62,751 nt of DNA from a virus. Every line of letters begins with the position of its first letter. The stretch's first letter is position 1. This document shows positions 39,004 through 48,401 of this stretch, piece after piece. Under the pieces are notes generated by a model, which was not told where the DNA came from, searched no databases, and worked only from the letters and a program-made list of their open reading frames with translations. The stretch spans positions 1-62,751 of IMG/VR virus record IMGVR_UViG_3300018469_000176. One strand, given 5' to 3'. A program made the position numbers and the translations under genes.

Positions 39004-39933
39004 TCACCTCCAGGCGGTGCGGTAGTGGGCGGTCATGGTGGGAGCGCCGGCCGAGGTGCCGTAGAAGATCAGCGGCCGGACGGTGCCCGGCGGGATGATC
39101 GGCCAGCCGCCGCCGGCGATGGACAGCAGCGCGCGCCGGCTCGCGGTGCCGCCCTCCAGGGCCCCGTGCCCGGGGATGAGCAGCCCGGTGGGTGTCGGTT
39201 GCGGCATGTGGTCGCAGTTGACGAACAGCGAGATCCCGTCTGCGATGTCGCCGAGGAACGTGACCTGGTTGCCGGTGGTGGCGTCGAACACGGCCGGGTT
39301 GCTCACCGGGCCGACGAACTCGATGACCGGCCCGACTGGCGCGGTCCCATCGTTGGTGATGTAGACCGCGGCGGCCCGCCCACCGGTGCCCGCTGATATC
39401 CCGGTGGTGGCCGAGATGCCGGTGGTGGCGTCGATGCCGCCGACGCCGGGGTTGAACAGCCCGGTCTGCGGACTGACCACGGTCGCCTGGTACTTCCTGG
39501 GGTCCGGGGCGACGAGCTGCACCGAGAACTCCAGGCTGTTCCAGTTCCGGTCCCGGCTCAGGATGGCCCCGTCGAGCTCGACCGCGGCGGTGTAGGTCCC
39601 CAGTTCGTCGGTCACCGTCAGCGGATAGAGCAGCGTCGGGTCGGAGCAGATGCCCATGAACTCCTGCTGCGCCCGGCGCATGGTCAACGTGCTCGGCGCG
39701 GTGATCGCCACCACCAGCCCGACGGTGCGCACATCGCGGTAGTTGGCCGCCCGCCAGACCCCGTCCGCGGTGACCCGGGGGGTGCGCACCGGGCGCATGG
39801 AGGCCGAGCCGAACCACCCGGTCTCCTCGGTGCACATCCATTCGACACCGTCACTGTCGAGGTAGGGCGCGTAGTCGCCGATGTTGGCCAGCAGGTGGTG
39901 CGACATCGAGATGGTGTCCAAGGTCAGCAGCAC
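39004..39933 (-). CDS. Distal tail protein (Dit-like)
   Basis: The 309-residue protein, starting at GTG 39933, lies directly after the tape measure. It has the Siphovirus distal-tail layout: TMRRAQQEFMGICSDPTLLYP (split here as TMRRAQQEFMG and ICSDPTLLYP), RNWNSLEFSVQLVAPDPRKY, then a galectin-like second domain (VYITNDGTAPVGPVIEFVG). The phrase LVAPDP-KY is typical of Dit proteins of actinophages. It would form the hexameric ring at the tail tip. Confidence 0.8.
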   Translation of the reverse strand: MLLTLDTISMSHHLLANIGDYAPYLDSDGVEWMCTEETGWFGSASMRPVRTPRVTADGVWRAANYRDVRTVGLVVAITAPSTLTMRRAQQEFMGICSDPTLLYPLTVTDELGTYTAAVELDGAILSRDRNWNSLEFSVQLVAPDPRKYQATVVSPQTGLFNPGVGGIDATTGISATTGISAGTGGRAAAVYITNDGTAPVGPVIEFVGPVSNPAVFDATTGNQVTFLGDIADGISLFVNCDHMPQPTPTGLLIPGHGALEGGTASRRALLSIAGGGWPIIPPGTVRPLIFYGTSAGAPTMTAHYRTAWR

Positions 39934-39945
39934 CGGACCCTCCCC

Positions 39946-42900
39946 TCAGCCCTGGGTGCGCACGGCGAAGGCCTGGCGCCGGGTGAACTCGCTGAACGCC
40001 TGCTCCGGGGTCCACCCGGTGTCGTGCAGGTGCAGGTGGCTTTCGCCGCCGGCGGCCTGCGGGTGCCGGGTGAGGTGGGTGACCAGTCGGTCGAAGCTGC
40101 GCGTCTGGTCCGCGGTGAGCACCCGCTCCGGCATCCCGGTGCCGTTGATCACGGTGGTGATGCCGGGAGGCAGGTAGCCGCCGGTGTCGAAGCCGCCGTA
40201 CTGGCCGACCAGCCCGGTGGCCTGCCCCATCCGGGTGGAGTAGCGGTCCGGGAACGCGGAACGCTGGATGCTCTGCGCGAGCCGGCCGGGCTCCTGGGTC
40301 CACCAGTTGTTGGGGAACATCGAGAAGAACTTGCTGGCCGCGTAGGTCACGTTGGTCAGCTGCGCCGGGCTGCCCCAGCCCATCGAGGGCCGCTGCTGGA
40401 ACACGCCCAGCGAGTCGTGGTCGACGGCCACCTTGAGGTTGCGCAGGTTGGACTCGACCAGGCCGGTGGCCGTCCCGATGATCGCGGCTTGGCGGGCCCG
40501 GTCCCCGAACCGGCCACGGGCCACATCGGAGATGATCCGGACGATGCCCGCGGCCTCGTCGCTGGTCGCCCCGGTCGCCGCCCCACCGGCCGCGGTGGCC
40601 TCGGCGTCCTTGCGCACGGCCACGTTGAACAGGTGGTCGAGCACCTTCTTGATCCCGGCGGCGGCCATGTTCCCGCCGAAGGTCTTGCCGCCGATGCCGT
40701 CGATCGCCCGGCGGACCGGGTCGATGACCGAGCGGGCCTTGTCGGTGAGGTAGGTGACGATCGCCCCGATGGCCGTGCCGAGTGCCCCGCCGACGCCGCC
40801 TCGGCCCAGACCGGCCGCGGTCATCGCCCAGTGCACGTGGTCGTAGTGGTCGGCCCGGACCCCGGCCGAGTACGTGTGGTGCCGGCCGTCCTTGACGTTG
40901 TACGGACCGGGCGTGTGGATCAGCTCGGAGATCGCCCCGCCGTACTTGTCGTAGATCCACTTGTCGATGGCGCGCATGTCGCCGCCGGCGATGTCGATGG
41001 CCTGGCCGGTGTGGTGGTAGCTGCCCGGCTCGTTCCGCACCGAGGAGCTCAGCCGGGCGAACGGGATGGCGGCCTTGACGATGGCCCACATCTGCTGCCA
41101 CAGCCCGCTGACCCCACCGCCGGCCGGCGCCCCGAACACGGCACCGGTCTCCGGGGGCCGGATCATCCGCACCGGGTTCTCGTGCGCCCGGTTGATCAGG
41201 TCCATGGCCGCCGGGCCCATCGCGGCGGTGGCCTCCGGGCGCACGATGTACTCCCCGCCGGCCAGCAGGTAGGGCTGGTTGCCGCGCCGGGCCGGGATGG
41301 TGTCGTGGCCGGGGCTGTAGCCGGGCAGCTGCCCGGACACGGGTGTCCCGTCGTATTCGTCGACGTAGCCGCCGCGGGCCAGGTTGCGCGAGCGCTGCAG
41401 GGCGCCGCCGACCCCGCCCGGGCCCGGGTTGGGGATCCGCGGAACGTTGATCGTGATGTCGAAGCCGAGCGCCTTGGCCAGCCCGGACAGCGCCGCGCCG
41501 AACCCGTTGAGCACGTCGATCACGGAGTTGATGCCGCCGATGAAGGCCCGGCGCATGCCGTCGAGCAGCGCGTACTGCCAGCTGTCCATGTCGAAGCTGA
41601 TCATGGAGAGCCAGCCGTTGATGGCGTTGAACAGGCCCAGCATCGCGGTGTCGACGACGATCTTGGCCTGGTTGCCCCAGGTCGTGAAGGCGAGCAGGTT
41701 GTCGACGATCCAGGTGGAGAACGAGGTGCGGGTGTCGGTGTTCGACTTGTCGATCCCCGCCCACCGCTCACCGGCCCATTTGCCCAGCTTGCCGGCCTGT
41801 TCGCCGACCCACACGCCGAGGTCGACGACGGTGTCGGTGCCCCACTTCTTGAGGTTGTCCTTCGAGGTGCCGGTGAACCAGTCGACCAGCTTGAGCGCCC
41901 AGCCGGTCCAGGTACCGACGGTGACCACCGCGTCGGTGCCCTGCTTCTTGAGACTCTTGTCGGTCTCGTCGCGGTAGAGCCCGATCAGCTTGATGCCGCC
42001 GCCGGTCCACAGCGCGATGTTCGCCAGGATCCCGGCGCCGGTCTCCCGGGAGGTCTTGTTCGACTCCTCCTTGGCGCTGCCGAGGAGCTTGCTGACCTTC
42101 CCGCCGAAGTCGATGAGGTTGAGCAGGGCCCCGGCGAGCTCCTTGGACATCGCCTTGGTGAACTTCATGACCGGGGAGTTCTCGAACTGCGCCTGCGACG
42201 GGCCGAAGGTGGACTCCCCGGTCTGCAGGGTGTGCCAGAGCCGGGTGATCTCGCTCTGACCCCGATGGCCGGTGATGTTCTCGATCGAATACCCGGCGTC
42301 GCCGGCGATCTCCTGGCCCAGGGTGGGCGCCTTTCCGGGGTCTAGCCGGGGATCCCGGGACCGCTGCAGCGCGCTCTGCGCCGCCGGGTGCACCGCGGTG
42401 GGGTCCTCACCCGAGAGCTTGATCAGTTCTTCGGCGGCCTGTTTGAGGGCGAGGTACAGCCCGCCGACCGCCAGCGTGATGAGCCCGAGGTTGGTCACCG
42501 CGCCGGTCACCCCACCGGCCTTCGACAAGTCCTTGATCGAGTCGACGCCCTCCTTGAGCCCCTTGCCGGCGCTGACGATCCCGGCCACCATCTGCGCGGA
42601 CTTGAACAGGATGAAGAAGTCGATCAACGCGATGAGCACCGGCTGCGGGATCTTGGCCAGCTCCGTCATCAGGGCCTGCAGGATGATCAGGTTGGGTGCG
42701 CTGGCCAGCGCGATGATCATGCTGCCGACCACCTCGCCGAGCTTCTTGAGGATGTCCCAGATCCGCGGCCCGTTTTCCTTGACATATGCCATAAAGTCGT
42801 TGAACTTTTTATTACCTCCGGAGGCGGCGGAGATGCCGAAGTCCCGGAACTTGGCGGTGATCCGCTCGATGCCGCCGCCGATGTCGTCGAAGAACGGGCT

Positions 42901-45246
42901 GAACCCCTTGGCCAGCCCGGCGAACCCGGCGAAGATGTTGCCGGCGATCCGGCCGAACGTGCGGATGGCGCCGGGCGCCTTCTCGATCAGGTAGTCGATG
43001 AAGTCGTCCCACACCGGTCCGGCCAGCGCGTCGCCGGCGTCGATGGCCAGGTCACCCAGGGCCCGGGAGGTGACGTCGAGCAGCCGGTTGATCCCGTCGA
43101 ACGCGGGCTTGGCGCGGCGTGCGCCCTCCTCCAGCCCGGGCAGCAGTCCCTGGGCGGCGGTCTCCCGCAGCTCGGCGAACTTCGGCTTGAGCTCGGACAG
43201 GTAGAACTGCACGAACTCGCGCCCGGCCGGGGTCAGCTTGGCCAGCGCGGCGGCGTAGGCGTCGGCCCCCTTGGCGGCGGACTCGGCGGCCGGGGCGGCG
43301 TCGAGCTGGGCCCGCTCCAGGGCCCGTTGCGCCGACTCCACCCCCGCCACCGCGGTGGCGATCGACGCGTCGGCCTGGCGGTGCTGCTCGGCGGCGGCGG
43401 TCTTGGCGGCGGCGATCTGCTCCTCGGCCTGCACGTGCTGCGCGGCCTGGGCACGCTTGGCCTCGGCGAGGGCCTGGGTGGCCTTCTCGGTGCCCTCCTG
43501 GGCCCGTGTGACGCCTTCCTGGGCCCGCATGACCCCGGCGGAGCCCTCGATGCCCTCCCGGTCGGCCTCGCGCTGCTGAGCGGCCAGCTGCACCCCGCGG
43601 GCCTTGGTCTCGATCAGGTGCTGGGTGGCCTCGTCCAGCGCCAGCTGGTCCTTCTCCAGCTGCAGCCCGGTGACGTGCTGCTGGCGGTCCAGCTCGATCT
43701 TCTCCCGGGCCTCCCGGAGCCGGATCTCCGCGCCGCGGGTGGCCAACGCGTTGTCGGCCAGGGCGAACGTGAGCTGTTCGAGCTGCTCGCGGGCAGACTT
43801 GCGGGCGTCGGTGAGCGCGACCTGGGCGGTCCGTTCGTTGCGCTGCGCGGTCTCCAGGGACTGCTCGGCGGAGGTGACCCGGGCCGCCGCGGTGGCCGCC
43901 CCCTCGGCGCCGGCACGCACCGCCGCGTTGATCCGCGCCTGCGCGGCCTCGGCCCCGGCAGCGGCCGACGCGCGGGCGTTGGCCAACCGACCGACGGCGT
44001 TGGTGACCCCCTCCTCGGCGTTGGTGATCGCCATCGCGTGCACCTGCGCCTGGCGGGCGGCGGCCTCCTGCTGCTGCGCGGCCACCCGACCGGTGGCGGC
44101 GGACTGGGCCTGCATCGACTCGTTGGCCTTGAGCGCGTCGCCGATGCCGCCGAGACCCAGCGTGAGCGCGCCAACCCCGGCCACCGCGATGGGCAGCCCG
44201 GTGAGCAGACCTCCGGCGCCACCGAGCAAGGTGGCGCCGATCGGGACCGCGAGGGGGCCCAGCAGCAGCATGCCGCGCTGCAGGTTGGACATCTCCGCGC
44301 CGGCCTCGGCGAACCGGGCGGCCAGCGACCGGATCCCGCCCTCCGCGGTGGAGGTGTCGGCGTCGACGTGGAACGTCACGTCGCGGCTGGCGTAGGCACG
44401 CAACGCGTCGATCTCGGCGATGGCGGCGGCGGTCTCGGCCCGGACCAGCACCGAGGTCTCGCCGCCGGCGAAGGTCTGCCCGCCGAGCTCGAAGTCCCGG
44501 CCACCGGAGAGCTGGGCCATCGCGGCCCGCTGCGCGTCGAGGTCGGCGAGGAACCGGTTGGCGTTGGCCGCGGTGACCGAGTCCGCGCGGGCCCGCAGAT
44601 CCTCCAGCCCAGCCTTGAGCTGGGCCAGCTTGCGCTCCGCGGGGGCGATGTCGAAGTCGACCGCGCGCCGCTCCTCGATCGCGGCGTCGAGCTCCCGGTT
44701 CAGCGCCTGCACCTGCGTGGAGGCCTCCGCGGTGGAGACCAGCAGCTCGTGGCGGCGCCGGAAGATGTCCTCGTACTCCTCCTTGAGCCGCTCGATGTCG
44801 GCTTCGACCCGCTCGGTGTTGCCGCCGATGGAGATCCGAGCCACCCGCTCGCGGGTCAACCGCTGCAGGTCGTCGTCCAGGCGGCTCAGGTCGGCGTCGA
44901 AGTCGGAGGTGTCGATCGAGGCCTTGGCGTCGCGGAACGCGGTCTCGTACTGCCGCTTGAGCTCAGCGATCTTGGCTTCGGCCTCGGCGGCGTTGGCCCC
45001 CAGGTTGGGGTCCCCGATCGCGGCCAGGGCCTTGTCGATGGACTGCTTGGCCCGCTCGCCGAACGTGCGCCCGTAGCTGTCCCCCTTGGCGACCGCCTGC
45101 GCCTCGTCGACCTGCGGCTCGACCTGCACCTCGTACTTGCCGCGGATCTCCCGCAGCTGGGCCTCCATGTCGCGCTGGAACTCGTCGAGGCTGGGCCGGA
45201 CCTCGGCGTGCGCGGTGCCCGCGCGGAACCCTGGACCTCCCGGCAT
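39946..45246 (-). CDS. Tape measure protein with two muralytic domains
   Basis: This 1766-residue protein is the longest in the window. Residues about 10-700 are largely coiled coil (ERVEADIERLKEEYEDIF, EKATQALAEAKRAQAAQ), interrupted by hydrophobic stretches (PLAVPIGATLLGGAGGLLTG and AVAGVGALTLGLGGI). Residues about 1380-1470 look like an M15/VanY-type peptidase: SYHHTGQAIDIAGGDM and HYDHVHWAM supply H-x(3)-G-x-A-x-D and D-H-x-H. Residues about 1565-1660 resemble a lytic transglycosylase (ATGLVESNLRNLKV, SLGVFQQRPSMGWGS). Such domains open the cell wall during DNA entry. Length sets the tail: about 1700 residues suggests a tail near 250 nm. Confidence 0.9.
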   Translation of the reverse strand: MPGGPGFRAGTAHAEVRPSLDEFQRDMEAQLREIRGKYEVQVEPQVDEAQAVAKGDSYGRTFGERAKQSIDKALAAIGDPNLGANAAEAEAKIAELKRQYETAFRDAKASIDTSDFDADLSRLDDDLQRLTRERVARISIGGNTERVEADIERLKEEYEDIFRRRHELLVSTAEASTQVQALNRELDAAIEERRAVDFDIAPAERKLAQLKAGLEDLRARADSVTAANANRFLADLDAQRAAMAQLSGGRDFELGGQTFAGGETSVLVRAETAAAIAEIDALRAYASRDVTFHVDADTSTAEGGIRSLAARFAEAGAEMSNLQRGMLLLGPLAVPIGATLLGGAGGLLTGLPIAVAGVGALTLGLGGIGDALKANESMQAQSAATGRVAAQQQEAAARQAQVHAMAITNAEEGVTNAVGRLANARASAAAGAEAAQARINAAVRAGAEGAATAAARVTSAEQSLETAQRNERTAQVALTDARKSAREQLEQLTFALADNALATRGAEIRLREAREKIELDRQQHVTGLQLEKDQLALDEATQHLIETKARGVQLAAQQREADREGIEGSAGVMRAQEGVTRAQEGTEKATQALAEAKRAQAAQHVQAEEQIAAAKTAAAEQHRQADASIATAVAGVESAQRALERAQLDAAPAAESAAKGADAYAAALAKLTPAGREFVQFYLSELKPKFAELRETAAQGLLPGLEEGARRAKPAFDGINRLLDVTSRALGDLAIDAGDALAGPVWDDFIDYLIEKAPGAIRTFGRIAGNIFAGFAGLAKGFSPFFDDIGGGIERITAKFRDFGISAASGGNKKFNDFMAYVKENGPRIWDILKKLGEVVGSMIIALASAPNLIILQALMTELAKIPQPVLIALIDFFILFKSAQMVAGIVSAGKGLKEGVDSIKDLSKAGGVTGAVTNLGLITLAVGGLYLALKQAAEELIKLSGEDPTAVHPAAQSALQRSRDPRLDPGKAPTLGQEIAGDAGYSIENITGHRGQSEITRLWHTLQTGESTFGPSQAQFENSPVMKFTKAMSKELAGALLNLIDFGGKVSKLLGSAKEESNKTSRETGAGILANIALWTGGGIKLIGLYRDETDKSLKKQGTDAVVTVGTWTGWALKLVDWFTGTSKDNLKKWGTDTVVDLGVWVGEQAGKLGKWAGERWAGIDKSNTDTRTSFSTWIVDNLLAFTTWGNQAKIVVDTAMLGLFNAINGWLSMISFDMDSWQYALLDGMRRAFIGGINSVIDVLNGFGAALSGLAKALGFDITINVPRIPNPGPGGVGGALQRSRNLARGGYVDEYDGTPVSGQLPGYSPGHDTIPARRGNQPYLLAGGEYIVRPEATAAMGPAAMDLINRAHENPVRMIRPPETGAVFGAPAGGGVSGLWQQMWAIVKAAIPFARLSSSVRNEPGSYHHTGQAIDIAGGDMRAIDKWIYDKYGGAISELIHTPGPYNVKDGRHHTYSAGVRADHYDHVHWAMTAAGLGRGGVGGALGTAIGAIVTYLTDKARSVIDPVRRAIDGIGGKTFGGNMAAAGIKKVLDHLFNVAVRKDAEATAAGGAATGATSDEAAGIVRIISDVARGRFGDRARQAAIIGTATGLVESNLRNLKVAVDHDSLGVFQQRPSMGWGSPAQLTNVTYAASKFFSMFPNNWWTQEPGRLAQSIQRSAFPDRYSTRMGQATGLVGQYGGFDTGGYLPPGITTVINGTGMPERVLTADQTRSFDRLVTHLTRHPQAAGGESHLHLHDTGWTPEQAFSEFTRRQAFAVRTQG

Positions 45247-45278
45247 GATCTGCTCCGATCAGCCGGGAGACCCGGTTC

Positions 45279-46018
45279 CTAGGTGGGGGTGATCATGCGG
45301 GCGACCCGGGCCTGGCGGGCGGCTTCCCGGGCCCGGTTGGCCGCCCGGTCGGCCGCGGTGACCGGCCGCGGGATCGGGGCGGGCTGATCGACCTGGCCGT
45401 CCTCGCTGTTCGCCGCAACGGTGACCGCGGTCAGCACGCGCAGCGCCTCCACCGCGGCCACCAACATCTGGTACTCGTGGCTCCAGCCGAGCAGGGTGGG
45501 CGGCGGTGGGTCCCCGGTCCGGGCCAGGAACGCCTCCCAGTCCAGCGTTTCGTCGTCGGCCAGCGCCGCTTTGTAGTGCCCGTGCTGCGGCAGCAGCGCC
45601 GCGAGCCGCTCCAATTTCGAGAACGGCAGCGCACCCCGGAAGAAGTCCAGGATGTCGATGCCCAGCTCGTGGTGGAGGTCGTATTCCAGCTCGGGGCCGT
45701 AGCGGTCGATCAGGTCGATCAGCCCGTCACTTCCCCCGTGCTCACCCCCCAGGCCTCACCCATGTCCTTGAGGATGGTGAGGATCAGGTCGCCGGGGGCG
45801 TCGTCGAACAGGGCGATGAGCTCCTGGGCCTTCTCGTCGCCGAACAGGGCGGCGATGCAGGAATCGGAGTCCTCGGCGCGCAGCGCATTCCGGAATGCCT
45901 TCTGCTGGCGCCCGGTGGGGAAGTGAACTTCGATGGTGTCGCCGGAGGGCAGCGGGATCTCCAGGGGTTCCCGCTGCGCCTCCGCGACATACTGTTCGAA
46001 GCTCTTGAGCTTCTTCAC
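45279..46018 (-). CDS. Tail assembly chaperone, frameshifted long form
   Basis: A -1 shift at G GGG GAA (45737-45731) near the end of the short chaperone continues as SDGLIDLIDRYGPELEYDLH and reads to the stop at 45279, giving about 246 residues. The downstream part (FRGALPFSKLERLAALL, then LGWSHEYQMLVAAVEALRVL) has no good start of its own. This is the conserved G/GT arrangement upstream of tape measure genes, where both forms help polymerise the tail tube around the tape measure. Confidence 0.85.
45719..46018 (-). CDS. Tail assembly chaperone, short form
   Basis: The 99-residue protein starts at GTG 46018 (KKLKSFEQYVAEAQREP) and is mostly helical with an acidic C-terminal half (LFGDEKAQELIALFDDAPGD). 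It terminates with TGA at 45719, six bases after the slippery-site region. Its position between the major tail protein and the tape measure identifies it. Confidence 0.85.
   Translation of the reverse strand: MKKLKSFEQYVAEAQREPLEIPLPSGDTIEVHFPTGRQQKAFRNALRAEDSDSCIAALFGDEKAQELIALFDDAPGDLILTILKDMGEAWGVSTGEVTG
45731..45737 (-). promoter_or_regulatory. Slippery heptamer G GGG GAA
   Basis: Zero-frame codons ACG GGG GAA place G GGG GAA in phase for -1 slippage. The -1 frame is open to 45279 and joins the second chaperone part. Slippery sequences of this GC-rich type are common in actinophage tail chaperone genes. Confidence 0.8.
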
Positions 46019-46176
46019 TCACTCCCCCGGGGGGCCGGCGTGGGCGGCGGGGTCTTGGCCGCCGGCTGCTTGTCGGCCAGCCGGTAGCCCTGGCACTGCA
46101 GGTCGTTGGCCTCCTCCGCGGTGCCGGCCACCCAGGGGTTGCCGTTCGGGTCGACCAGATGGATCTCCTCGGCCAT
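46015..46176 (-). CDS. Small tail-region protein
   Basis: The product has 53 residues, MAEEIHLVDPNGNPWVAGTA followed by EEANDLQCQGYRLAD and a Pro-rich tail. AAGGAG lies 9 nt upstream of ATG 46176. The EEANDLQCQGYRLAD segment resembles the short helix-extension-helix-type motif found in small head-tail genes of actinophages. Overlaps the chaperone start (GTGA). Confidence 0.6.
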   Translation of the reverse strand: MAEEIHLVDPNGNPWVAGTAEEANDLQCQGYRLADKQPAAKTPPPTPAPRGSE

Positions 46177-46228
46177 GGTGGCGCTCCTTGTCTCTATGTG
46201 TCGGTCATCAGGACAGTGCAGGTCAGGA

Positions 46229-46888
46229 TCAGGAGAACTGCATGGCGGCGGTCCGCGCGGCCCAGCCGGGGCCACCGTAGAGGTGGCGCACGGAGTAGCC
46301 GAGGACACCGTCGGTGTAGGCGGTGTAGGTGACGTCGCGGTTGATGCTGTCCACCCCGTCACTGATCTTGATGTTGCCCACCGAGGTCATCGTGACCCGG
46401 GGCAGGTCCATCGCCACGAAGATCGAGTCGGTGCCGGTGCCGTCCGTCCACAGGATCAGCATCCGCAGCGGAATCGTCGTCGGGCGCACGGGCTCCGTGA
46501 AGTTCAGCTCCGAGGTGGACACCGTCAGAATGGTGCCGCCCAGGTTGACCGTGTGGTAGCTCTCCAGGGTGATCCGCTTGGTCTCCTGCATGGAGAACTT
46601 CACCGTGACTTCGTTCTTCGTGATGTCGTTGCGGGTGGGCACCAGCTGGCCCACGGACATCGTCGGAACGGTCGCGATCTGCCGAGCCACGTCGATTCCC
46701 TGCGCCTTGTCCAAATAGCCGACGTCGACGTAGCCGGCGGGCAGCGCATTGAGCGCGTTCGCCGCACCGGCGCCGGTGGTCAGCGCGGTGGGCGGGTTGG
46801 TCGTCATCGGCGCCAGGAACACGTCGGCATCGAGGCTCTTGCGAATGAAGTCGGTGTTGCGCTGCTGAACGGACGTATACGTGACCAC
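46229..46888 (-). CDS. Major tail protein
   Basis: This 219-residue protein, starting at GTG 46888, has a conserved-looking N-terminus (NTDFIRKSLDADVFLAPMTT), a central beta tube fold (NEVTVKFSMQETKRITLESY, SIFVAMDLPRVTMTS) and C-terminal TYTAYTDGVLGYSVRHLYGG. Size and place between the tail terminator and chaperone genes identify the tail tube subunit. Confidence 0.85.
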   Translation of the reverse strand: MVTYTSVQQRNTDFIRKSLDADVFLAPMTTNPPTALTTGAGAANALNALPAGYVDVGYLDKAQGIDVARQIATVPTMSVGQLVPTRNDITKNEVTVKFSMQETKRITLESYHTVNLGGTILTVSTSELNFTEPVRPTTIPLRMLILWTDGTGTDSIFVAMDLPRVTMTSVGNIKISDGVDSINRDVTYTAYTDGVLGYSVRHLYGGPGWAARTAAMQFS

Positions 46889-46981
46889 AGTGGACCTCCG
46901 AAGGGAATTGCGTGATGTCCGGCGGACTCACCGGCCGGCTGTGCAAGGTGCAATTGCGGAGTGGCCTTGCGCTGTGACCGC

Positions 46982-47383
46982 TCAGGTGGTGCGCAGCCGC
47001 CGCATGGACAGCTGGTAAACAGCCACGACCAGGCGCAAGTCCTGGTCGGGGTAGGGGACGAGCTGCGGGGCCGCCATGCCGATCGTGTAGTCGATGCAGG
47101 CGATCCCGGTGTCGAGCGGGACCTCGGTGTGCGGGGCGGCCAGCACGAGCTGCCGAGCCCGTTCGGACAGCGACCACGCCCCGGGCCGGTCCACGGCGAA
47201 CACCGCCACCTCCACGTGGGCGTGGTCGGTCAGCCCGTCGTCGTCGCCGCCGACGCGGGTGAGCGCGATCAGCGGCGGCACCATGGTCACCGGGGTGGCG
47301 GTCACCAGGGTCACCCCCAGCGGGGCGAGTACCCCCCGGATGACCTGTTCGGCGTCGGGGTAGACCCCCAGCAGCTCGGTCAC
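46982..47383 (-). CDS. Tail terminator-like protein
   Basis: The 133-residue product has a helix-strand layout (YPDAEQVIRGVLAPLG, VPPLIALTRVGGDDDGLTDH, HVEVAVFAVDRPGAWSLSER) matching the gpU/Gp17-like tail terminator family in actinophages. The GTG overlaps the upstream stop (GTGA). It would form the ring that ends tail-tube growth at the head-proximal side. Confidence 0.7.
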   Translation of the reverse strand: MTELLGVYPDAEQVIRGVLAPLGVTLVTATPVTMVPPLIALTRVGGDDDGLTDHAHVEVAVFAVDRPGAWSLSERARQLVLAAPHTEVPLDTGIACIDYTIGMAAPQLVPYPDQDLRLVVAVYQLSMRRLRTT

Positions 47384-48162
47384 ACCACCCGCCTCCTCGT
47401 GGTGGCGCCCTGCAGGCCCGCGACGGGGCGGACCCCGACCTGGCCCTGCAGCTGCCGGCGGCGGCGCTGGCGGCGCAGTCGCGTGTCGCGGGTGTCGTTC
47501 GGGGCGCCCTCCGGTGGGGGCTGGGTGCCGGCGGCCGGTGGGGGCGCGCCGCCGGCATAGGTGCTGACGGCACCACCGACTGCCGCGCCGCCGAGCACGG
47601 ACAGTCCTCCCAGCCCACCGACGCCGGCACCCAGGTTGTAGCCGCCGCGCGGGCTCAGGAACCGGCGCAGCGAGGGACGGGTGGGCAGGTAGAACGCGGC
47701 CCGGAACGGGCTCGACCCGGGCAAGATCCGGCGCACCAGCCAGCCCGCGGTGTAGCGACCTCGGTTGCGCCGCACCACCCGCCGGTTCAGCCCCGAGCTC
47801 GCCGCCCGCGGGATCCGCCCCGGGCCGAAGCTCCGCGTCCGGGTCGGGTGGGTCTCGGTGGGGGCGTTCACCGCGTCCGCGGACCGGCCCAGGGTGTGAT
47901 AGCCGTAGTCGAGCTCCACCCGAGTGGCGTAGGGCAGCGTGGAGGCCACCGCGAAGGCGACCCGGCCGTTGCTCTCGTACGGCCCGGTGATCTCGATCGA
48001 GCTGCGGTACAGCCCGGGGTGCTCGTCCTCGAACGCGCCGCCCACCGGGGCGATCCGCTGGGCGTGCGCCTTGAGCTGCTCGGCCTTGCGCAACGCGACC
48101 ACGGCCGCCTCCGGGCCGCGCAGCCAGCCCTCGGCCCCGTGCATGTCCGGGTCGTAGCGCAT
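47380..48162 (-). CDS. HK97 gp10-like head-tail connector
   Basis: The N-terminal 110 residues of this 260-residue protein (AAVVALRKAEQLKAHAQRIA, EDEHPGLYRSSIEI, VAFAVASTLPYATRVELDYG) have the layout of HK97 gp10-like minor tail/connector proteins. The C-terminal half is Arg- and Gly-rich, with a hydrophobic LGGLSVLGGAAVGGAVST stretch. It is longer than the usual 120-150 residues, so the second half is an extension. GAGGAGG lies upstream of ATG 48162. Confidence 0.65.
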   Translation of the reverse strand: MRYDPDMHGAEGWLRGPEAAVVALRKAEQLKAHAQRIAPVGGAFEDEHPGLYRSSIEITGPYESNGRVAFAVASTLPYATRVELDYGYHTLGRSADAVNAPTETHPTRTRSFGPGRIPRAASSGLNRRVVRRNRGRYTAGWLVRRILPGSSPFRAAFYLPTRPSLRRFLSPRGGYNLGAGVGGLGGLSVLGGAAVGGAVSTYAGGAPPPAAGTQPPPEGAPNDTRDTRLRRQRRRRQLQGQVGVRPVAGLQGATTRRRVV

Positions 48163-48179
48163 CGGTAGCCTCCTCGGGC

Positions 48180-48401
48180 ATGGCGGAACCACGGGGAACA
48201 CGGGGCACGTACGTCGGGATCCTGGCGGTGGCCGAGGGGGCGCTGCGGCACCTGCACCGCGAGCTCGGGCACCCCGAGTCGGACCCGGTGACCCTGGAGG
48301 CCGAGGCGATGGCGCTGATCAACGGGCTCTACGGGGCGGGCTGGTACCTGCACCGCATGCCCGAGCTCGAAATGATCGAGATCACCCGGTCGCCCGAATG
48401 A
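48180..48401 (+). CDS. Plus-strand gene embedded in the head-tail operon
   Basis: This 73-residue frame occupies the 219-bp gap between two minus-strand connector genes. It overlaps the end of the next gene by 20 bp. Its composition looks natural (TYVGILAVAEGALRHLHREL, YGAGWYLHRMPELEMIEITR) while the opposite frames look like shadow sequence. There is no Shine-Dalgarno for ATG 48180; an internal ATG at 48309 has GGAGGCCGAGG before it. It would be transcribed against the structural operon. Function unknown. Confidence 0.5.
   Translation: MAEPRGTRGTYVGILAVAEGALRHLHRELGHPESDPVTLEAEAMALINGLYGAGWYLHRMPELEMIEITRSPE

Noticed and set aside
42388-45282. 964-residue open frame antisense to the tape measure gene
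   Set aside because: It is a mirror of a GC-rich coding strand with Gly/Val/Gln/Arg-rich low-complexity content. The opposite frame has coiled-coil and enzyme domains and fits the tail operon.
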